64,000 bases of DNA from Paenibacillus pectinilyticus (GTDB lineage Bacteria > Bacillota > Bacilli > Paenibacillales > NBRC-103111), in contig NZ_LYPC01000027.1 of the NCBI RefSeq assembly GCF_001700435.1, positions 372,380 to 436,379 of the forward strand, in the 5' to 3' direction. Made by a program: the position numbers and the translations under genes. The notes under the pieces were generated by a model. It worked only from the letters and a program-made list of their open reading frames with translations, was not told the origin of the DNA and searched no databases. Of the stretch, positions 52,137 through 61,126 are shown piece after piece. Position 1 is the stretch's first letter. Every line of letters begins with the position of its first letter.

Positions 52137-52334
52137 TTGAAGGGTACAGTGAAATGGTTTAACGCAGAAAAAGGGTACGGTTTTATTTCTGTTGATGGAG
52201 GCGACGATGTATTCGTTCACTTCTCCGCAATTCAGGGTGAAGGATTCAAAACATTAGAAGAAGGCCAATCCGTTGAGTTTGATATTACTCAAGGCAACCG
52301 TGGTCCTCAAGCAGCTAACGTCACCAAATTATAA
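52137..52334 (+). CDS. Cold-shock protein, Csp family
   Basis: 65 residues, TTG start, AGGAGG 7 bases upstream. Single-stranded nucleic-acid-binding motifs RNP1 (KGYGFISV) and RNP2 (VFVHFSAI) are intact. An RNA chaperone; a terminator follows. Confidence 0.96.
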   Translation: MKGTVKWFNAEKGYGFISVDGGDDVFVHFSAIQGEGFKTLEEGQSVEFDITQGNRGPQAANVTKL

Positions 52335-52380
52335 GCCAATGGGTTTCCCTACTTATAAATAGTGTCATAGCACAAGCAAT

Positions 52381-52418
52381 AAAGACAGTTCTCGAGTTCG
52401 CTCGGGGCTGTCTTTTTT
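52381..52418 (+). terminator. Terminator of the cold-shock gene
   Basis: AAAGACAG pairs with CTGTCTTT with an inner CTCGAG/CTCGGG stem, then TTT. Confidence 0.9.
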
Positions 52419-52439
52419 GTTTGTTGAAGATAGAAGCAA

Positions 52440-52490
52440 GAAGCAAGCCCAGCAGCTCCAGATATAGGAGTGCGCAGGCTTGCTTCTTTG
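52440..52490. terminator. Terminator of the tetR-type gene
   Basis: A perfect 10-bp stem (GAAGCAAGCC/GGCTTGCTTC) downstream of the TetR gene on the minus strand; the loop is 27 bases long and the T run weak. Confidence 0.55.
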
Positions 52491-52498
52491 TGATGTCT

Positions 52499-53119
52499 TT
52501 ATTTCGGGGGGAATAGCCCATGCCAGAGGATATCAATAATCTGTGCTGCGGCTTCTCCCTCACGTGGAAACAATTTGTGTCCCTCACCATCCCGCGCATG
52601 CCCCATCATAAGGAGAGAGGTGTAAGCACGGGCAATGATCCGAGCATCTACAGGACCGATTTCACCGGATTCTGATGATTTTTTGAATTCACCCTCGAGG
52701 GCATCCAGAATCCCCTGTTCGGATTTGCGCATCAGTGTCATCTGTTCCTCCGAAAGGACGGCCTCCATTTTGCGCATGAAGGAATGCAGATCGAAATCGA
52801 TCGCTTTCAGATGACCTTCCGTTATACCGAGTAGTCTCACTCGCAACGATGCGGGTTCAGCTAATCGTTTGAGTGTGATCAGTCTCACATTATCCATCAG
52901 CTGCACCATCGAAGCCGTAAGCAGATCGGATTTGGAAGGGAAATAATAATAAACGGATGCTTTGGTGACCTGACATTCCTTGGCGATATCGTCCATCGAG
53001 ACAGACTCGAAACCGCGTGATAAGAAGAGGGGAATAGCGGTCATTAAAATTTTCTGATTCAGAGGGAGATCCCCTTTGGCAACGCGGGGTCTACCGAGTG
53101 GTTTTGCTTTTTTGTCCAT
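52499..53119 (-). CDS. TetR family repressor
   Basis: About 206 residues. The helix-turn-helix is SMDDIAKECQVTKASVYYYFPSKSDLL; the rest is a ligand-binding helical domain. AGGAG stands 8 bases before ATG. Divergent from the MMPL exporter with about 125 bases between them, which contain a TetR-type palindrome; it probably represses both. Confidence 0.92.
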   Translation of the reverse strand: MDKKAKPLGRPRVAKGDLPLNQKILMTAIPLFLSRGFESVSMDDIAKECQVTKASVYYYFPSKSDLLTASMVQLMDNVRLITLKRLAEPASLRVRLLGITEGHLKAIDFDLHSFMRKMEAVLSEEQMTLMRKSEQGILDALEGEFKKSSESGEIGPVDARIIARAYTSLLMMGHARDGEGHKLFPREGEAAAQIIDILWHGLFPPK

Positions 53120-53153
53120 AATTGTCACTCCTGAAACGACTGAATATGAAAAA

Positions 53154-53173
53154 ATAGTTGATTAATTAACTAT
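53154..53173. promoter_or_regulatory. Probable TetR operator
   Basis: ATAGTTGATTAATTAACTAT is an 18-of-20 palindrome in the TetR/MMPL intergenic region. A second inverted repeat (GTAGTATA at 53174-53181 and TATACTAC at 53208-53215) overlaps the likely promoter of the exporter gene. Confidence 0.55.
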
Positions 53174-53246
53174 GTAGTATATATAATTAATTTGTGATAA
53201 GAATTAGTATACTACAAATTTACTTTCTAGGAGAGATGCTGAAGCT

Positions 53247-55469
53247 ATGCATGAGAATCCTTTATTCAGTAAAATTGGCGGGCTGGTCGCTGGTCGCCGT
53301 AGCAAATGGGTTACGCTAGCCATTTGGATTTTACTTACTGGCATTTTATCTGTCTTTTTACCTAACGTCAATTCACAAGAAAATAATGCCGCTAGGCAGC
53401 TACCGACGGATTCATGGTCACTTGAAGCAACGGCCCTGATGAAGGAACAATTCCCAAGTAACGAAGGCGTTCCTGCGCTCGTGGTTTGGTACCGGGGAAC
53501 AGGTTTAACGGATGGGGATTTGGCTGCTGTTCAAAAGGTTACCAAACAGCTAACCGATGCTCCATTAGCCGCACAGAAAGGCTTGCCCCCACTGCATCAA
53601 ATGCCTGCGGCAGCACTGAAAGGCATGGTCTCCAAAGATGGAAAGCTGTTCGTGCTTCCGATTTCGTTCAATGAGGGCACGCAAACCGATGTCCTGCAGG
53701 AGGGTATGAAGAAGCTGCAAGAGATCACGGTCAGCCAACTAGGCAGTGACCCTTTCGAGGCGAAGATGAATGAAGAGGCGCTGCATGCCAGAATTACAGG
53801 CCCTGTTGGGATCCAAACCGATGCAACAGCTCTATTCAAAGGCGCAGACTTTGCGCTGTTAATGGCAACGGTGCTTCTGGTGCTTATTCTTCTGATCTTG
53901 CTATATCGTTCACCGATTCTAGCGTTTATTCCGCTCGTAGGTGTTGGATTTGCCTACGGAATTATCTCACCCATTCTCGGCTTCTTGGCTAAGCAAGGCT
54001 GGATCACGGTGGATGCGCAGTCGATCTCGATCATGACGGTGCTGCTGTTCGGGGCTGGAACCGATTATTGCCTCTTCTTCGTTGCCAGATACCGCCAAGC
54101 ACTATTAGCGGAAAAAAATAAGTATAGCGCACTTCGCGTATCTTTCGGCGGTTCTACGGGCGCAATCGGAATGAGTGGACTTACCGTCATCGTATCCTTG
54201 CTGGGCTTATTGTTTGCTCATTATGGCTCGAATCATCGTTTCGCGATTCCGTTCAGTGTTGCGATCTTCATTATGGCGATTGCGAGTTTAACGCTTGTTC
54301 CTGCGCTACTAGCGATAATTGGACGTGTGTCGTTCTTCCCGTTCATTCCTTTAACCGATGAGATGCGCAAGGAGAAAGAGGCGCGCAAAGGGAAGAAAAT
54401 ACGCGAGCAAAAACCAGTAGGCGCACTGAATGCAGCCCTCGGCCGTGTGGTGACGGAAAAGCCGAAAAGTGTGCTTGCCATCTCACTGATTATCCTGATT
54501 GCCCTTGCGGCATTTGCTCCACAAATTAAGTTTACGTATAACATTTTGGAATCATTTCCATCCACGATGCCATCACGTGAGGGCTTTACTTTGTTAGCTG
54601 AGCATGTATCACCGGGATCATTGGCCCCTGTCAAAGTAGTTGTGAATTCAGAGGGTAAGAATGCAGATGTCCAAGGAGCGCTTGCTCAATTGCCTTATGT
54701 GGAATCCGTCAGCAAACCTGAGGATAGCAAAAAAGATGCCAACTATAAGGCATACGAATTGATTTTCAAACAAGACCCTTACGATCTGGATATCATTAAT
54801 AAGATTCCAGAGATTCGAAGCACATCCGAACGAAAGCTCGCAGAAGCGGGAATCGCATCACCGCAGGTTTGGGTTGGTGGTGAGACGGCCACACAATACG
54901 ATACCAAAACCGTGGTAGAACGTGATACGAAAATCGTCATTCCGGTTGTTATCACCGTTATTGCCATCTTATTACTTGTGTATTTACGTTCCATTGTGGC
55001 AACCGTGTATCTTATTGCGACTGTGCTGCTGTCCTACTTCTCTGCTCTAGGAGCGGGTTGGCTCATTTTGCACTATTTCATGGACACGTCAGCGATCCAA
55101 GGATTAATCCCGCTGTATGCCTTCGTATTCCTCGTTGCTTTAGGTGAGGATTATAACATCTTCATGATTTCTAGCATTTGGCAAGAAAGAAATCGCTTGA
55201 AGCTGAAGGATGCGATTCGACTCGGTGTGAGTTCAACGAGCAGCGTGATCACGTCGGCGGGATTGATTTTAGCTGGAACGTTTGCTGTCTTAGCATCTCT
55301 TCCGATTCAGGTGCTTGTGCAGTTCGGCGTCATCTGTGCAATTGGTGTCATTTTAGATACGTTCATCGTGAGACCGTTCCTTGTTCCTTCGATTACGATG
55401 CTGCTGGGGGATGCGGTTTTCTGGCCGAGCAAAGCGAAGAGACAAGAAGTGACTGGAACCGAGAAGTAG
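53247..55469 (+). CDS. MMPL family (RND) exporter
   Basis: 740 residues, two repeated halves, each with a hydrophobic helix, an extracytoplasmic domain and five helices. GTDYCLFFVARYRQ and GEDYNIFMISSIWQE are the paired motifs with the proton-relay residues of MMPL proteins. Exports lipids or drugs; YdfJ/YdgH-type in Bacillales. AGGAGAG precedes ATG. Regulated by the divergent TetR gene. Confidence 0.94.
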   Translation: MHENPLFSKIGGLVAGRRSKWVTLAIWILLTGILSVFLPNVNSQENNAARQLPTDSWSLEATALMKEQFPSNEGVPALVVWYRGTGLTDGDLAAVQKVTKQLTDAPLAAQKGLPPLHQMPAAALKGMVSKDGKLFVLPISFNEGTQTDVLQEGMKKLQEITVSQLGSDPFEAKMNEEALHARITGPVGIQTDATALFKGADFALLMATVLLVLILLILLYRSPILAFIPLVGVGFAYGIISPILGFLAKQGWITVDAQSISIMTVLLFGAGTDYCLFFVARYRQALLAEKNKYSALRVSFGGSTGAIGMSGLTVIVSLLGLLFAHYGSNHRFAIPFSVAIFIMAIASLTLVPALLAIIGRVSFFPFIPLTDEMRKEKEARKGKKIREQKPVGALNAALGRVVTEKPKSVLAISLIILIALAAFAPQIKFTYNILESFPSTMPSREGFTLLAEHVSPGSLAPVKVVVNSEGKNADVQGALAQLPYVESVSKPEDSKKDANYKAYELIFKQDPYDLDIINKIPEIRSTSERKLAEAGIASPQVWVGGETATQYDTKTVVERDTKIVIPVVITVIAILLLVYLRSIVATVYLIATVLLSYFSALGAGWLILHYFMDTSAIQGLIPLYAFVFLVALGEDYNIFMISSIWQERNRLKLKDAIRLGVSSTSSVITSAGLILAGTFAVLASLPIQVLVQFGVICAIGVILDTFIVRPFLVPSITMLLGDAVFWPSKAKRQEVTGTEK

Positions 55470-55481
55470 TCTTTACGTGAT

Positions 55482-55518
55482 AAAAAAGGAGTTGCCCGCA
55501 TGCGCGGACAGCTCCTTT
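55482..55518. terminator. Bidirectional terminator
   Basis: AAAGGAG pairs with CTCCTTT with an inner CCGC/GCGG stem, between the exporter and the nitroreductase gene. Confidence 0.88.
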
Positions 55519-55524
55519 CCATCA

Positions 55525-56172
55525 TTAATCGATGATTTCAAGAATATCATCAATCTCTTTGCGTGCCATTTTACCAGGACGTTCCTTTGGATAGCCGAGG
55601 GAGATGACCATGTTAATTTGATATTCCGCTGGAATTTCCAGATAAGCACGGATTTGATCCTGTGCTAAGAGGACAGGGCCCGTCATAGGGCATGTTGCCA
55701 AGCCTCTAGCATGCGCAGCCAGCATGAGGTTCTGTGAAGCCAGGCATGAGCTCTTAATACCTTCCTCTGCCCATACATGGTCATCGACCAATTGAATTGG
55801 ATCGAAGATACGATCACGGAATTTCGACTCATACGGTGTTGCTAAGCAAATGATGAGAACAGGCGCATCGGAGAAAGCTGTTGCGTAGGGTCCGAAGGAG
55901 CGAACCAACATGCGAGCTTCTCTAGATAAACCCTTCGTCTCAGCTTCCGCGGCACGTAAGTGGAGCTGATCCCAAGTCAATTGCTCGATATGCTTAATTT
56001 TATCTGTATTTCGAATGGCAATAAACTTCCACGTTTGTGAATTGGTATCACTAGGTGCATAGCGTGCACAGTCAATGATTTCACGAATGTCTTCGGTTGC
56101 GACTTCTTGCTCTGTAAAATTGCGTACGCTGCGTCGTTCAAGAACGATGGTTTTGAAATCTTCATAATTCAT
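55525..56172 (-). CDS. Nitroreductase family flavoprotein
   Basis: About 215 residues. RRSVRNF at the N-terminus binds FMN phosphate; LAAHARGLATCPMTGP and the C-terminal VISLGYPKERP are typical. It reduces nitro compounds or quinones with NAD(P)H. The frame extends to 56325, but the family N-terminus and an AGG (12-base spacer) favour ATG at 56172. Confidence 0.9.
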   Translation of the reverse strand: MNYEDFKTIVLERRSVRNFTEQEVATEDIREIIDCARYAPSDTNSQTWKFIAIRNTDKIKHIEQLTWDQLHLRAAEAETKGLSREARMLVRSFGPYATAFSDAPVLIICLATPYESKFRDRIFDPIQLVDDHVWAEEGIKSSCLASQNLMLAAHARGLATCPMTGPVLLAQDQIRAYLEIPAEYQINMVISLGYPKERPGKMARKEIDDILEIID

Positions 56173-56339
56173 AGTAAATGTGTACCTGCCTTTGCTGCTC
56201 ATATTATTCCGTAATTCGTTCCATAGTTTGATACTTGGTACTAAGACTATATCCTTATTATAAGGGAGATGGGCTAGGAGCACAACAGCCGGCCGCGGGG
56301 CATATTCGTTCAAGATACGGTTCATCTTTGCATATCCAC

Positions 56340-57527
56340 TTATGAGGATCGACGTGGCAGGCCATCCTCATTCTGAAATAGATACGTACAAAGAAAACCA
56401 ATGGCTGCTGCGATAGATAAGCAGGCCGCAATGATATAAACCGTGCTTCCGCCAGCCGCATTATAAATCCAGCCTCCTAGCGTCCCGCTAATGAGTCCGG
56501 CAATGCTGGACCACGCTACAGCGAAAATAGCTTGCCCTGAGGAGCGGTACTCATCCGGAATGATTTGGCTCATATAGCGATTCGCAGTGAATAAGAAAAC
56601 ACCAAACGTTAAGCTATGAAGCAGTTGAACGCCAATCACCCAAGCAGGATCCTGAATGAAGCTCATCATGACGAAGCGGAACGCATAAATCACTCCTGCA
56701 AAAGCAAGTAAAGGGAGCTCCTTGAAGCGATGTCCATGCTTGCTAAGGAAGAAGAATACAGGAATTTCGCTCAGCGCAGAGGTCATCCAAGCGTAGCCGA
56801 TGAGTGAATCTGAGGCGCCTAGCTGTCTCATATATAGGGCCAGGAATCCGTCGTTGAACCGATGGGAAACCGACATGATGATCACAAGGAATAGAAACCA
56901 GATGAACTTTTTAGACCGAATAATCGAAACCATACCGCCGAATGCCATTTTTTTGCCGCCCTGGCGGACATCTTTCAGAAGGAAAAGAATGATCAATGTA
57001 CAACTGATCGTTATGAATAGGAGGACGGGCATTAATCCAGTACCGTATACGCGTAAAATAATGCCGAATACGCCGGCGGAAAGTGCGAAGCCTATGGATC
57101 CCCATGCACGGAAAGAGGCATAGCTTTTCCCGCTTGAACGGATATGCAGCATGACTTGGCTGTCATTCAACGAGTTCACAGGCTGCTGGAAGAAGAAAAA
57201 AGCCGCCAAACAGACATAGAGCAAGGAGAACCATCCAGCTGTAAATACCAAGATCGCTGTCACAAATTGACCGATAATGAGGATGATCATAATTTTCTTT
57301 ACCGTTTGAAACCGATCACTTAGAAAGCCCCACAGCAGGTTGGTTGCAATCCCAATCAATGGACCGATAGCGTATAAAAGGCCGATTTGGATTTTGGAGT
57401 ATCCTTTGTAATCGAAATAAAGCGGGAAAAAGGTGACAACAATACCCATGGTCATAAAAAAGGCTAGGGTAAATAATTTGAGTAAGAGATCGTTTTTTTG
57501 AACAGAATCCAACTTTGACACCAGCAA
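56340..57527 (-). CDS. MFS transporter, LacY-like
   Basis: 395 residues, twelve predicted helices, with GFLSDRFQTVKKIMI between helices 2 and 3. Similar to sugar/proton symporters of the MFS_1-like group. The start is uncertain (TTG at 57527; a GTG lies two codons further). Follows the MATE-like gene by about 26 bases on the same strand, so probably co-transcribed. Confidence 0.82.
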   Translation of the reverse strand: MLVSKLDSVQKNDLLLKLFTLAFFMTMGIVVTFFPLYFDYKGYSKIQIGLLYAIGPLIGIATNLLWGFLSDRFQTVKKIMIILIIGQFVTAILVFTAGWFSLLYVCLAAFFFFQQPVNSLNDSQVMLHIRSSGKSYASFRAWGSIGFALSAGVFGIILRVYGTGLMPVLLFITISCTLIILFLLKDVRQGGKKMAFGGMVSIIRSKKFIWFLFLVIIMSVSHRFNDGFLALYMRQLGASDSLIGYAWMTSALSEIPVFFFLSKHGHRFKELPLLAFAGVIYAFRFVMMSFIQDPAWVIGVQLLHSLTFGVFLFTANRYMSQIIPDEYRSSGQAIFAVAWSSIAGLISGTLGGWIYNAAGGSTVYIIAACLSIAAAIGFLCTYLFQNEDGLPRRSS

Positions 57528-57553
57528 TCAACACCGTTTCATTACATATTTTC

Positions 57554-58876
57554 TTAAGATAGGCTTGGCTGCGCCACTTCAGTTGTTCGTTTGAGCACGT
57601 AAGTAACAACGAGCAGCTCCGCTAGCATGCCTACCGATTGCGCAAGCGCGCCAATCACACCATTCCAGTTGGGAACCGTTGCAATGGCAACGAATAACGT
57701 GAGTACCGTGATAATAGCATTCGCAGATTGGGAGAAAACCATGATTTTCGTTTGGCCGCGCAGCATAATGATGCCATTCATATAATCAAGCCATGGGAAT
57801 ACAATCGTCATAATCATGAATACCCGCATGGCGCTTAGGCTAGCTTGCCGAAGTTCAGCATTTACACCCATCACATGAGTCATAAACCAAGGCCCAAGCG
57901 GCGTATAAGCAAGTATAGCAATCAGTGTACCAGGAATGAAGCTTAGGATGAGAATGAATTTTTTAACCCGTTTAGTGTCTTTCCGATAGAAATTCAACAC
58001 GATTTGATGTATGTAGGAGAAAAAACTCATGACAAGCTGAGTTAACGATCCAGCAATTGCAAAGGAAGAAATGGCTAAATGGATATGCGTTGTTTTGCCT
58101 AACATCGCATTGATGGACGGTCCGATGATGACGGCAATGACGGAAGAGTACAGAAGCGGCTTATAAAAGCTGAATATTTGCTTCTTCGTCTCAATTGGAT
58201 GATTGGGAGCCTTCTCTGGGATAGTATGCTTGAGTAAGCTTGTCCCTTCCCAAATGGCAACAATAGCCTCGATGACCATGCCAACTAGAAAGATAATTGC
58301 TCCCACGCGACCGCTGGAGACATTGCCTGTTGTTATGAAATATAAGGATAAGAAATACATGGCGACGATCCTTACACCCATACCGATGGTCAGCCATTTG
58401 GTGCGCATATTGAAAATAATGATTCCGTGAAATAAGCATCGCAGGCCAGAGAATATACTTACGTACATTAAAATGCGATAAACACTTAATGTAGCGGCGA
58501 GCATCTCGCGCTCCACCCCGAAAAAGTAAAGAAACACCCATTTTCCAACCGGTGTGTAGCAAAGTATGAGGCCAAGTAGAATAATTGCAGCAAATACATA
58601 GGAACTGACTGCACCCATCGCACGAAACGAGACACGGTCTCTAACGAGCGCAGAGCATGCTTGCCGCAGCAAGACGACGGGTCTCTCGGTCAGCCCGAGG
58701 AGACTGAGGGGGATCGCATAGCTGGCGATGACAAGTTCGGGATTATCGGCCCTTGCCAACGTGCTGTTAATAATAACATGCGAGAGAGTTACTAGCGTTG
58801 CGGAAAGTCCGAGGGGGAGGAAAAAGGAGATGAGCTGTTTCCATGTGATCGTTTCCTTTACTGTCTTAGCGGTCAT
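57554..58876 (-). CDS. MOP-superfamily membrane protein, MatE/ANK-like
   Basis: About 440 residues with twelve to fourteen helices. The internal repeat (GVEREMLAATLSVYRILMYVSIFSGLRCLFH and GVNAELRQASLSAMRVFMIMTIVFPWLDYMN) shows two homologous halves, typical of MATE-like flippases and multidrug exporters. AAGGAG stands 10 bases before ATG at 58876. Function unknown; drug or lipid-linked export is plausible. Confidence 0.8.
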   Translation of the reverse strand: MTAKTVKETITWKQLISFFLPLGLSATLVTLSHVIINSTLARADNPELVIASYAIPLSLLGLTERPVVLLRQACSALVRDRVSFRAMGAVSSYVFAAIILLGLILCYTPVGKWVFLYFFGVEREMLAATLSVYRILMYVSIFSGLRCLFHGIIIFNMRTKWLTIGMGVRIVAMYFLSLYFITTGNVSSGRVGAIIFLVGMVIEAIVAIWEGTSLLKHTIPEKAPNHPIETKKQIFSFYKPLLYSSVIAVIIGPSINAMLGKTTHIHLAISSFAIAGSLTQLVMSFFSYIHQIVLNFYRKDTKRVKKFILILSFIPGTLIAILAYTPLGPWFMTHVMGVNAELRQASLSAMRVFMIMTIVFPWLDYMNGIIMLRGQTKIMVFSQSANAIITVLTLFVAIATVPNWNGVIGALAQSVGMLAELLVVTYVLKRTTEVAQPSLS

Positions 58877-59046
58877 CCAAATCGCACTCCTTCGCGTTTT
58901 GCAAAACATTTAATAAGTATATCAGAAAATGAAATCAGGATGACATACAATTTTAACTGGAAACCCAGTGTTTGAAGTGATACATTTAAAGGTAGAATGT
59001 TTCTTGAACATCACGGACTGTTTGGCCTGCAAGGAGGTACGAAAGA

Positions 59047-59361
59047 ATGAGTAGTTATTTTCAATATGATGATAGATTAGGAATTGAGATTCCCGTTTTG
59101 GACCTTGAGTGGGAAATGTATGACGCGACCGTTCGAACGCAGTTGTTGCTGCACTGGGAACAGATTCGGGGCTATATTCCCGATCGTATTATGAAGCTGG
59201 AAGCGCAAATAATTGAAAAGCAAAATAAACTCGATAAAGAAGATGATTTTGTTACATCCTGCCGTTTGAATTCCGATATTGCTGATTTGGCTTCAATCAT
59301 AAATGATCTTCATCTCTGGTTCCGCACTAATCAAGATTTGGAATCAAAAACCCACCATTAA
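59047..59361 (+). CDS. Hypothetical coiled-coil protein, 104 residues
   Basis: Acidic helical protein with a heptad-like stretch (IMKLEAQIIEKQNKLDKEDDF). AAGGAGG stands 8 bases before ATG. It starts a probable operon with the 210-residue protein, a YtpB terpene synthase and perhaps pfkA. Not recognised. Confidence 0.7.
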   Translation: MSSYFQYDDRLGIEIPVLDLEWEMYDATVRTQLLLHWEQIRGYIPDRIMKLEAQIIEKQNKLDKEDDFVTSCRLNSDIADLASIINDLHLWFRTNQDLESKTHH

Positions 59362-59389
59362 TGGTTGTCAATGAAGGGAGAATGACTGC

Positions 59390-60022
59390 ATGCATAGCAA
59401 CAAGGATGGGAATAATTGGCTTGGTACGATAGCGAAACCGCTTCTTGAGCATCTGCCAGCGCTTTATCCAATTGAAGAGTGGGATGTTGCGATGGATTCA
59501 CGTATCGAGGCACTCTCACCAGGCACGATTACGCAAGGAAGCCCAGAGCAGCTGCCGTATGGCCTAGCCATTAAAGCAGGTCTCTTTCTATTAAATGAAA
59601 GCTTGGATAAATCACATGATATTTCGCAAGAAATAACAAATGCGACTGGAAGTTACTGGCATGCTTTGATGCATCGCATGGAAGGTGACTATAGTAACGC
59701 GAAGTATTGGTTTAATGATGTGGGCCATCATCCTATTTTTTCTAATTTGATTCAATGTGTAAGAGATAGCTTGTCACTCAAGGACTTCATCGAATTGGAC
59801 AATGAAGCTCTTCGTCATAAGCTTGAAGTGCTGGTCACTTCGCCAGTCTGGAATCCTTATGTCTTTATTGATGTGATTGAGATACAGGTTTCGCTTGTTC
59901 AAAACCCAACCGTAGATAGCTGGTTGCGACATATTCAGCGTTCTGAAATGCAGTTATTACTTCAATTCTGCTATGAACAAAGTTGTGGAGGAAGCTTACT
60001 TGAAGCAATTGGACAGAAATAG
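59390..60022 (+). CDS. Hypothetical protein, 210 residues
   Basis: Mostly helical, no signal peptide or membrane helix. A conserved-looking block reads YWHALMHRMEGDYSNAKYWF and HHPIF, with many His, Trp and Tyr residues that could form a metal or haem site. Similar motifs occur in proteins of unknown function in many bacteria (recollection only). The ATG at 59390 lacks a strong ribosome binding site; AGGGAG lies about 10 bases upstream. The end overlaps the ytpB start. Confidence 0.75.
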   Translation: MHSNKDGNNWLGTIAKPLLEHLPALYPIEEWDVAMDSRIEALSPGTITQGSPEQLPYGLAIKAGLFLLNESLDKSHDISQEITNATGSYWHALMHRMEGDYSNAKYWFNDVGHHPIFSNLIQCVRDSLSLKDFIELDNEALRHKLEVLVTSPVWNPYVFIDVIEIQVSLVQNPTVDSWLRHIQRSEMQLLLQFCYEQSCGGSLLEAIGQK

Positions 60023-61091
60023 ACCAAGGGACCATGCTAAGGTTCCGCAAGGACCTATTCGATTAATGATAAGTGTCTATCGATATATTTTGCCGGAAGT
60101 CAATGAGCAGTTGTCTTTCTGGAAGAGCAAGGCATCGAGCATCCCGAATGAAGAGCTTCGTACACAAGCTTTAGCGAGCATTGCAACGAAACAATTCCAT
60201 TGCCAGGGTGGTGCCGTGTATGCCACTGCTCATTTATCGATGCGTCATGTCCTTATCCCATTAATCGTAGCCTTCCAATCGATTAGCGATTATTTAGATA
60301 ATCTATGTGATCGCAGTACGTCATTGGATCCCTTGGATTTTCGCCAGTTACATCAATCCATGCTTGATGCGATAGATCCAGAACAGCCTCTTCATGATTA
60401 CTATGCCTATCGAGATGAGAAAGAGGACGGTGGCTATCTGACAGCGCTTGTCCAGCAATGCCAAGCCAGCATTCGCCAGATGCCATCGTATTTGCAGGTT
60501 GTGGATCAGGTCAAAGAATTTGTCAGCTTGTATTGTGATCTTCAAGTGTATAAGCATATTCGTAAAGACCTGAGGGAAGCCCAGTTGCATCAGTGGTGGG
60601 ATGATCATCATGCGAAGTATCGCCAGATTGATTGGAATGAATTTGCCGCAGCAACAGGGTCGACATTAGGGATGTTTATGTTATTCTTGGCTGCATGCGA
60701 TCCGTTCTTAACGGACAAGCAAGTAGCATCTATCCGTGAGGCTTATTTTCCTTACGTTTGCGGTCTACATATCTTGCTTGATTACTTAATCGATCAGGAA
60801 GAGGATAGTGAAGGTGGAGATTTGAATTTCTGTACCTACTACGATTCCTTGGATATGACCGTTGAGCGAATCGCTTTCATTGCTCAAGAGGCACGTTCTA
60901 AAATTTTGTTCTTGGAACATCCGCGATTTCATCGTATGATAATCGAAGGTTTGCTTGCTCTCTATTTATCTGACCCTAAGGTCAACAGCCAACACCAAGT
61001 GAAGAAAATCTCAAAGCGTCTGATGAAAAACAGTCCCTTAACCAGACTGTTCTTCTGGATAAATAGCATGTACATCCGTACGACATCATGA
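60000..61091 (+). CDS. ytpB: Tetraprenyl-beta-curcumene synthase (DUF2600)
   Basis: About 363 residues. YtpB belongs to large terpene synthases that convert tetraprenyl diphosphate (C35) into tetraprenyl-beta-curcumene, a precursor of sesquarterpenes in Bacillus. The Asp-rich motif DYLDNLCD is visible near residue 95; a second acidic stretch LLDYLIDQEEDSEGGDLNF binds metal or substrate. TTG at 60000 has GGAGG exactly 8 bases upstream; an ATG at 59973 lies in frame without such a site. No squalene-hopene cyclase gene follows here. Confidence 0.88.
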   Translation: MKQLDRNRPRDHAKVPQGPIRLMISVYRYILPEVNEQLSFWKSKASSIPNEELRTQALASIATKQFHCQGGAVYATAHLSMRHVLIPLIVAFQSISDYLDNLCDRSTSLDPLDFRQLHQSMLDAIDPEQPLHDYYAYRDEKEDGGYLTALVQQCQASIRQMPSYLQVVDQVKEFVSLYCDLQVYKHIRKDLREAQLHQWWDDHHAKYRQIDWNEFAAATGSTLGMFMLFLAACDPFLTDKQVASIREAYFPYVCGLHILLDYLIDQEEDSEGGDLNFCTYYDSLDMTVERIAFIAQEARSKILFLEHPRFHRMIIEGLLALYLSDPKVNSQHQVKKISKRLMKNSPLTRLFFWINSMYIRTTS

Positions 61092-61126
61092 ATGTCATTC
61101 ACAAGAATTATGAAGGAGGAAATGAA

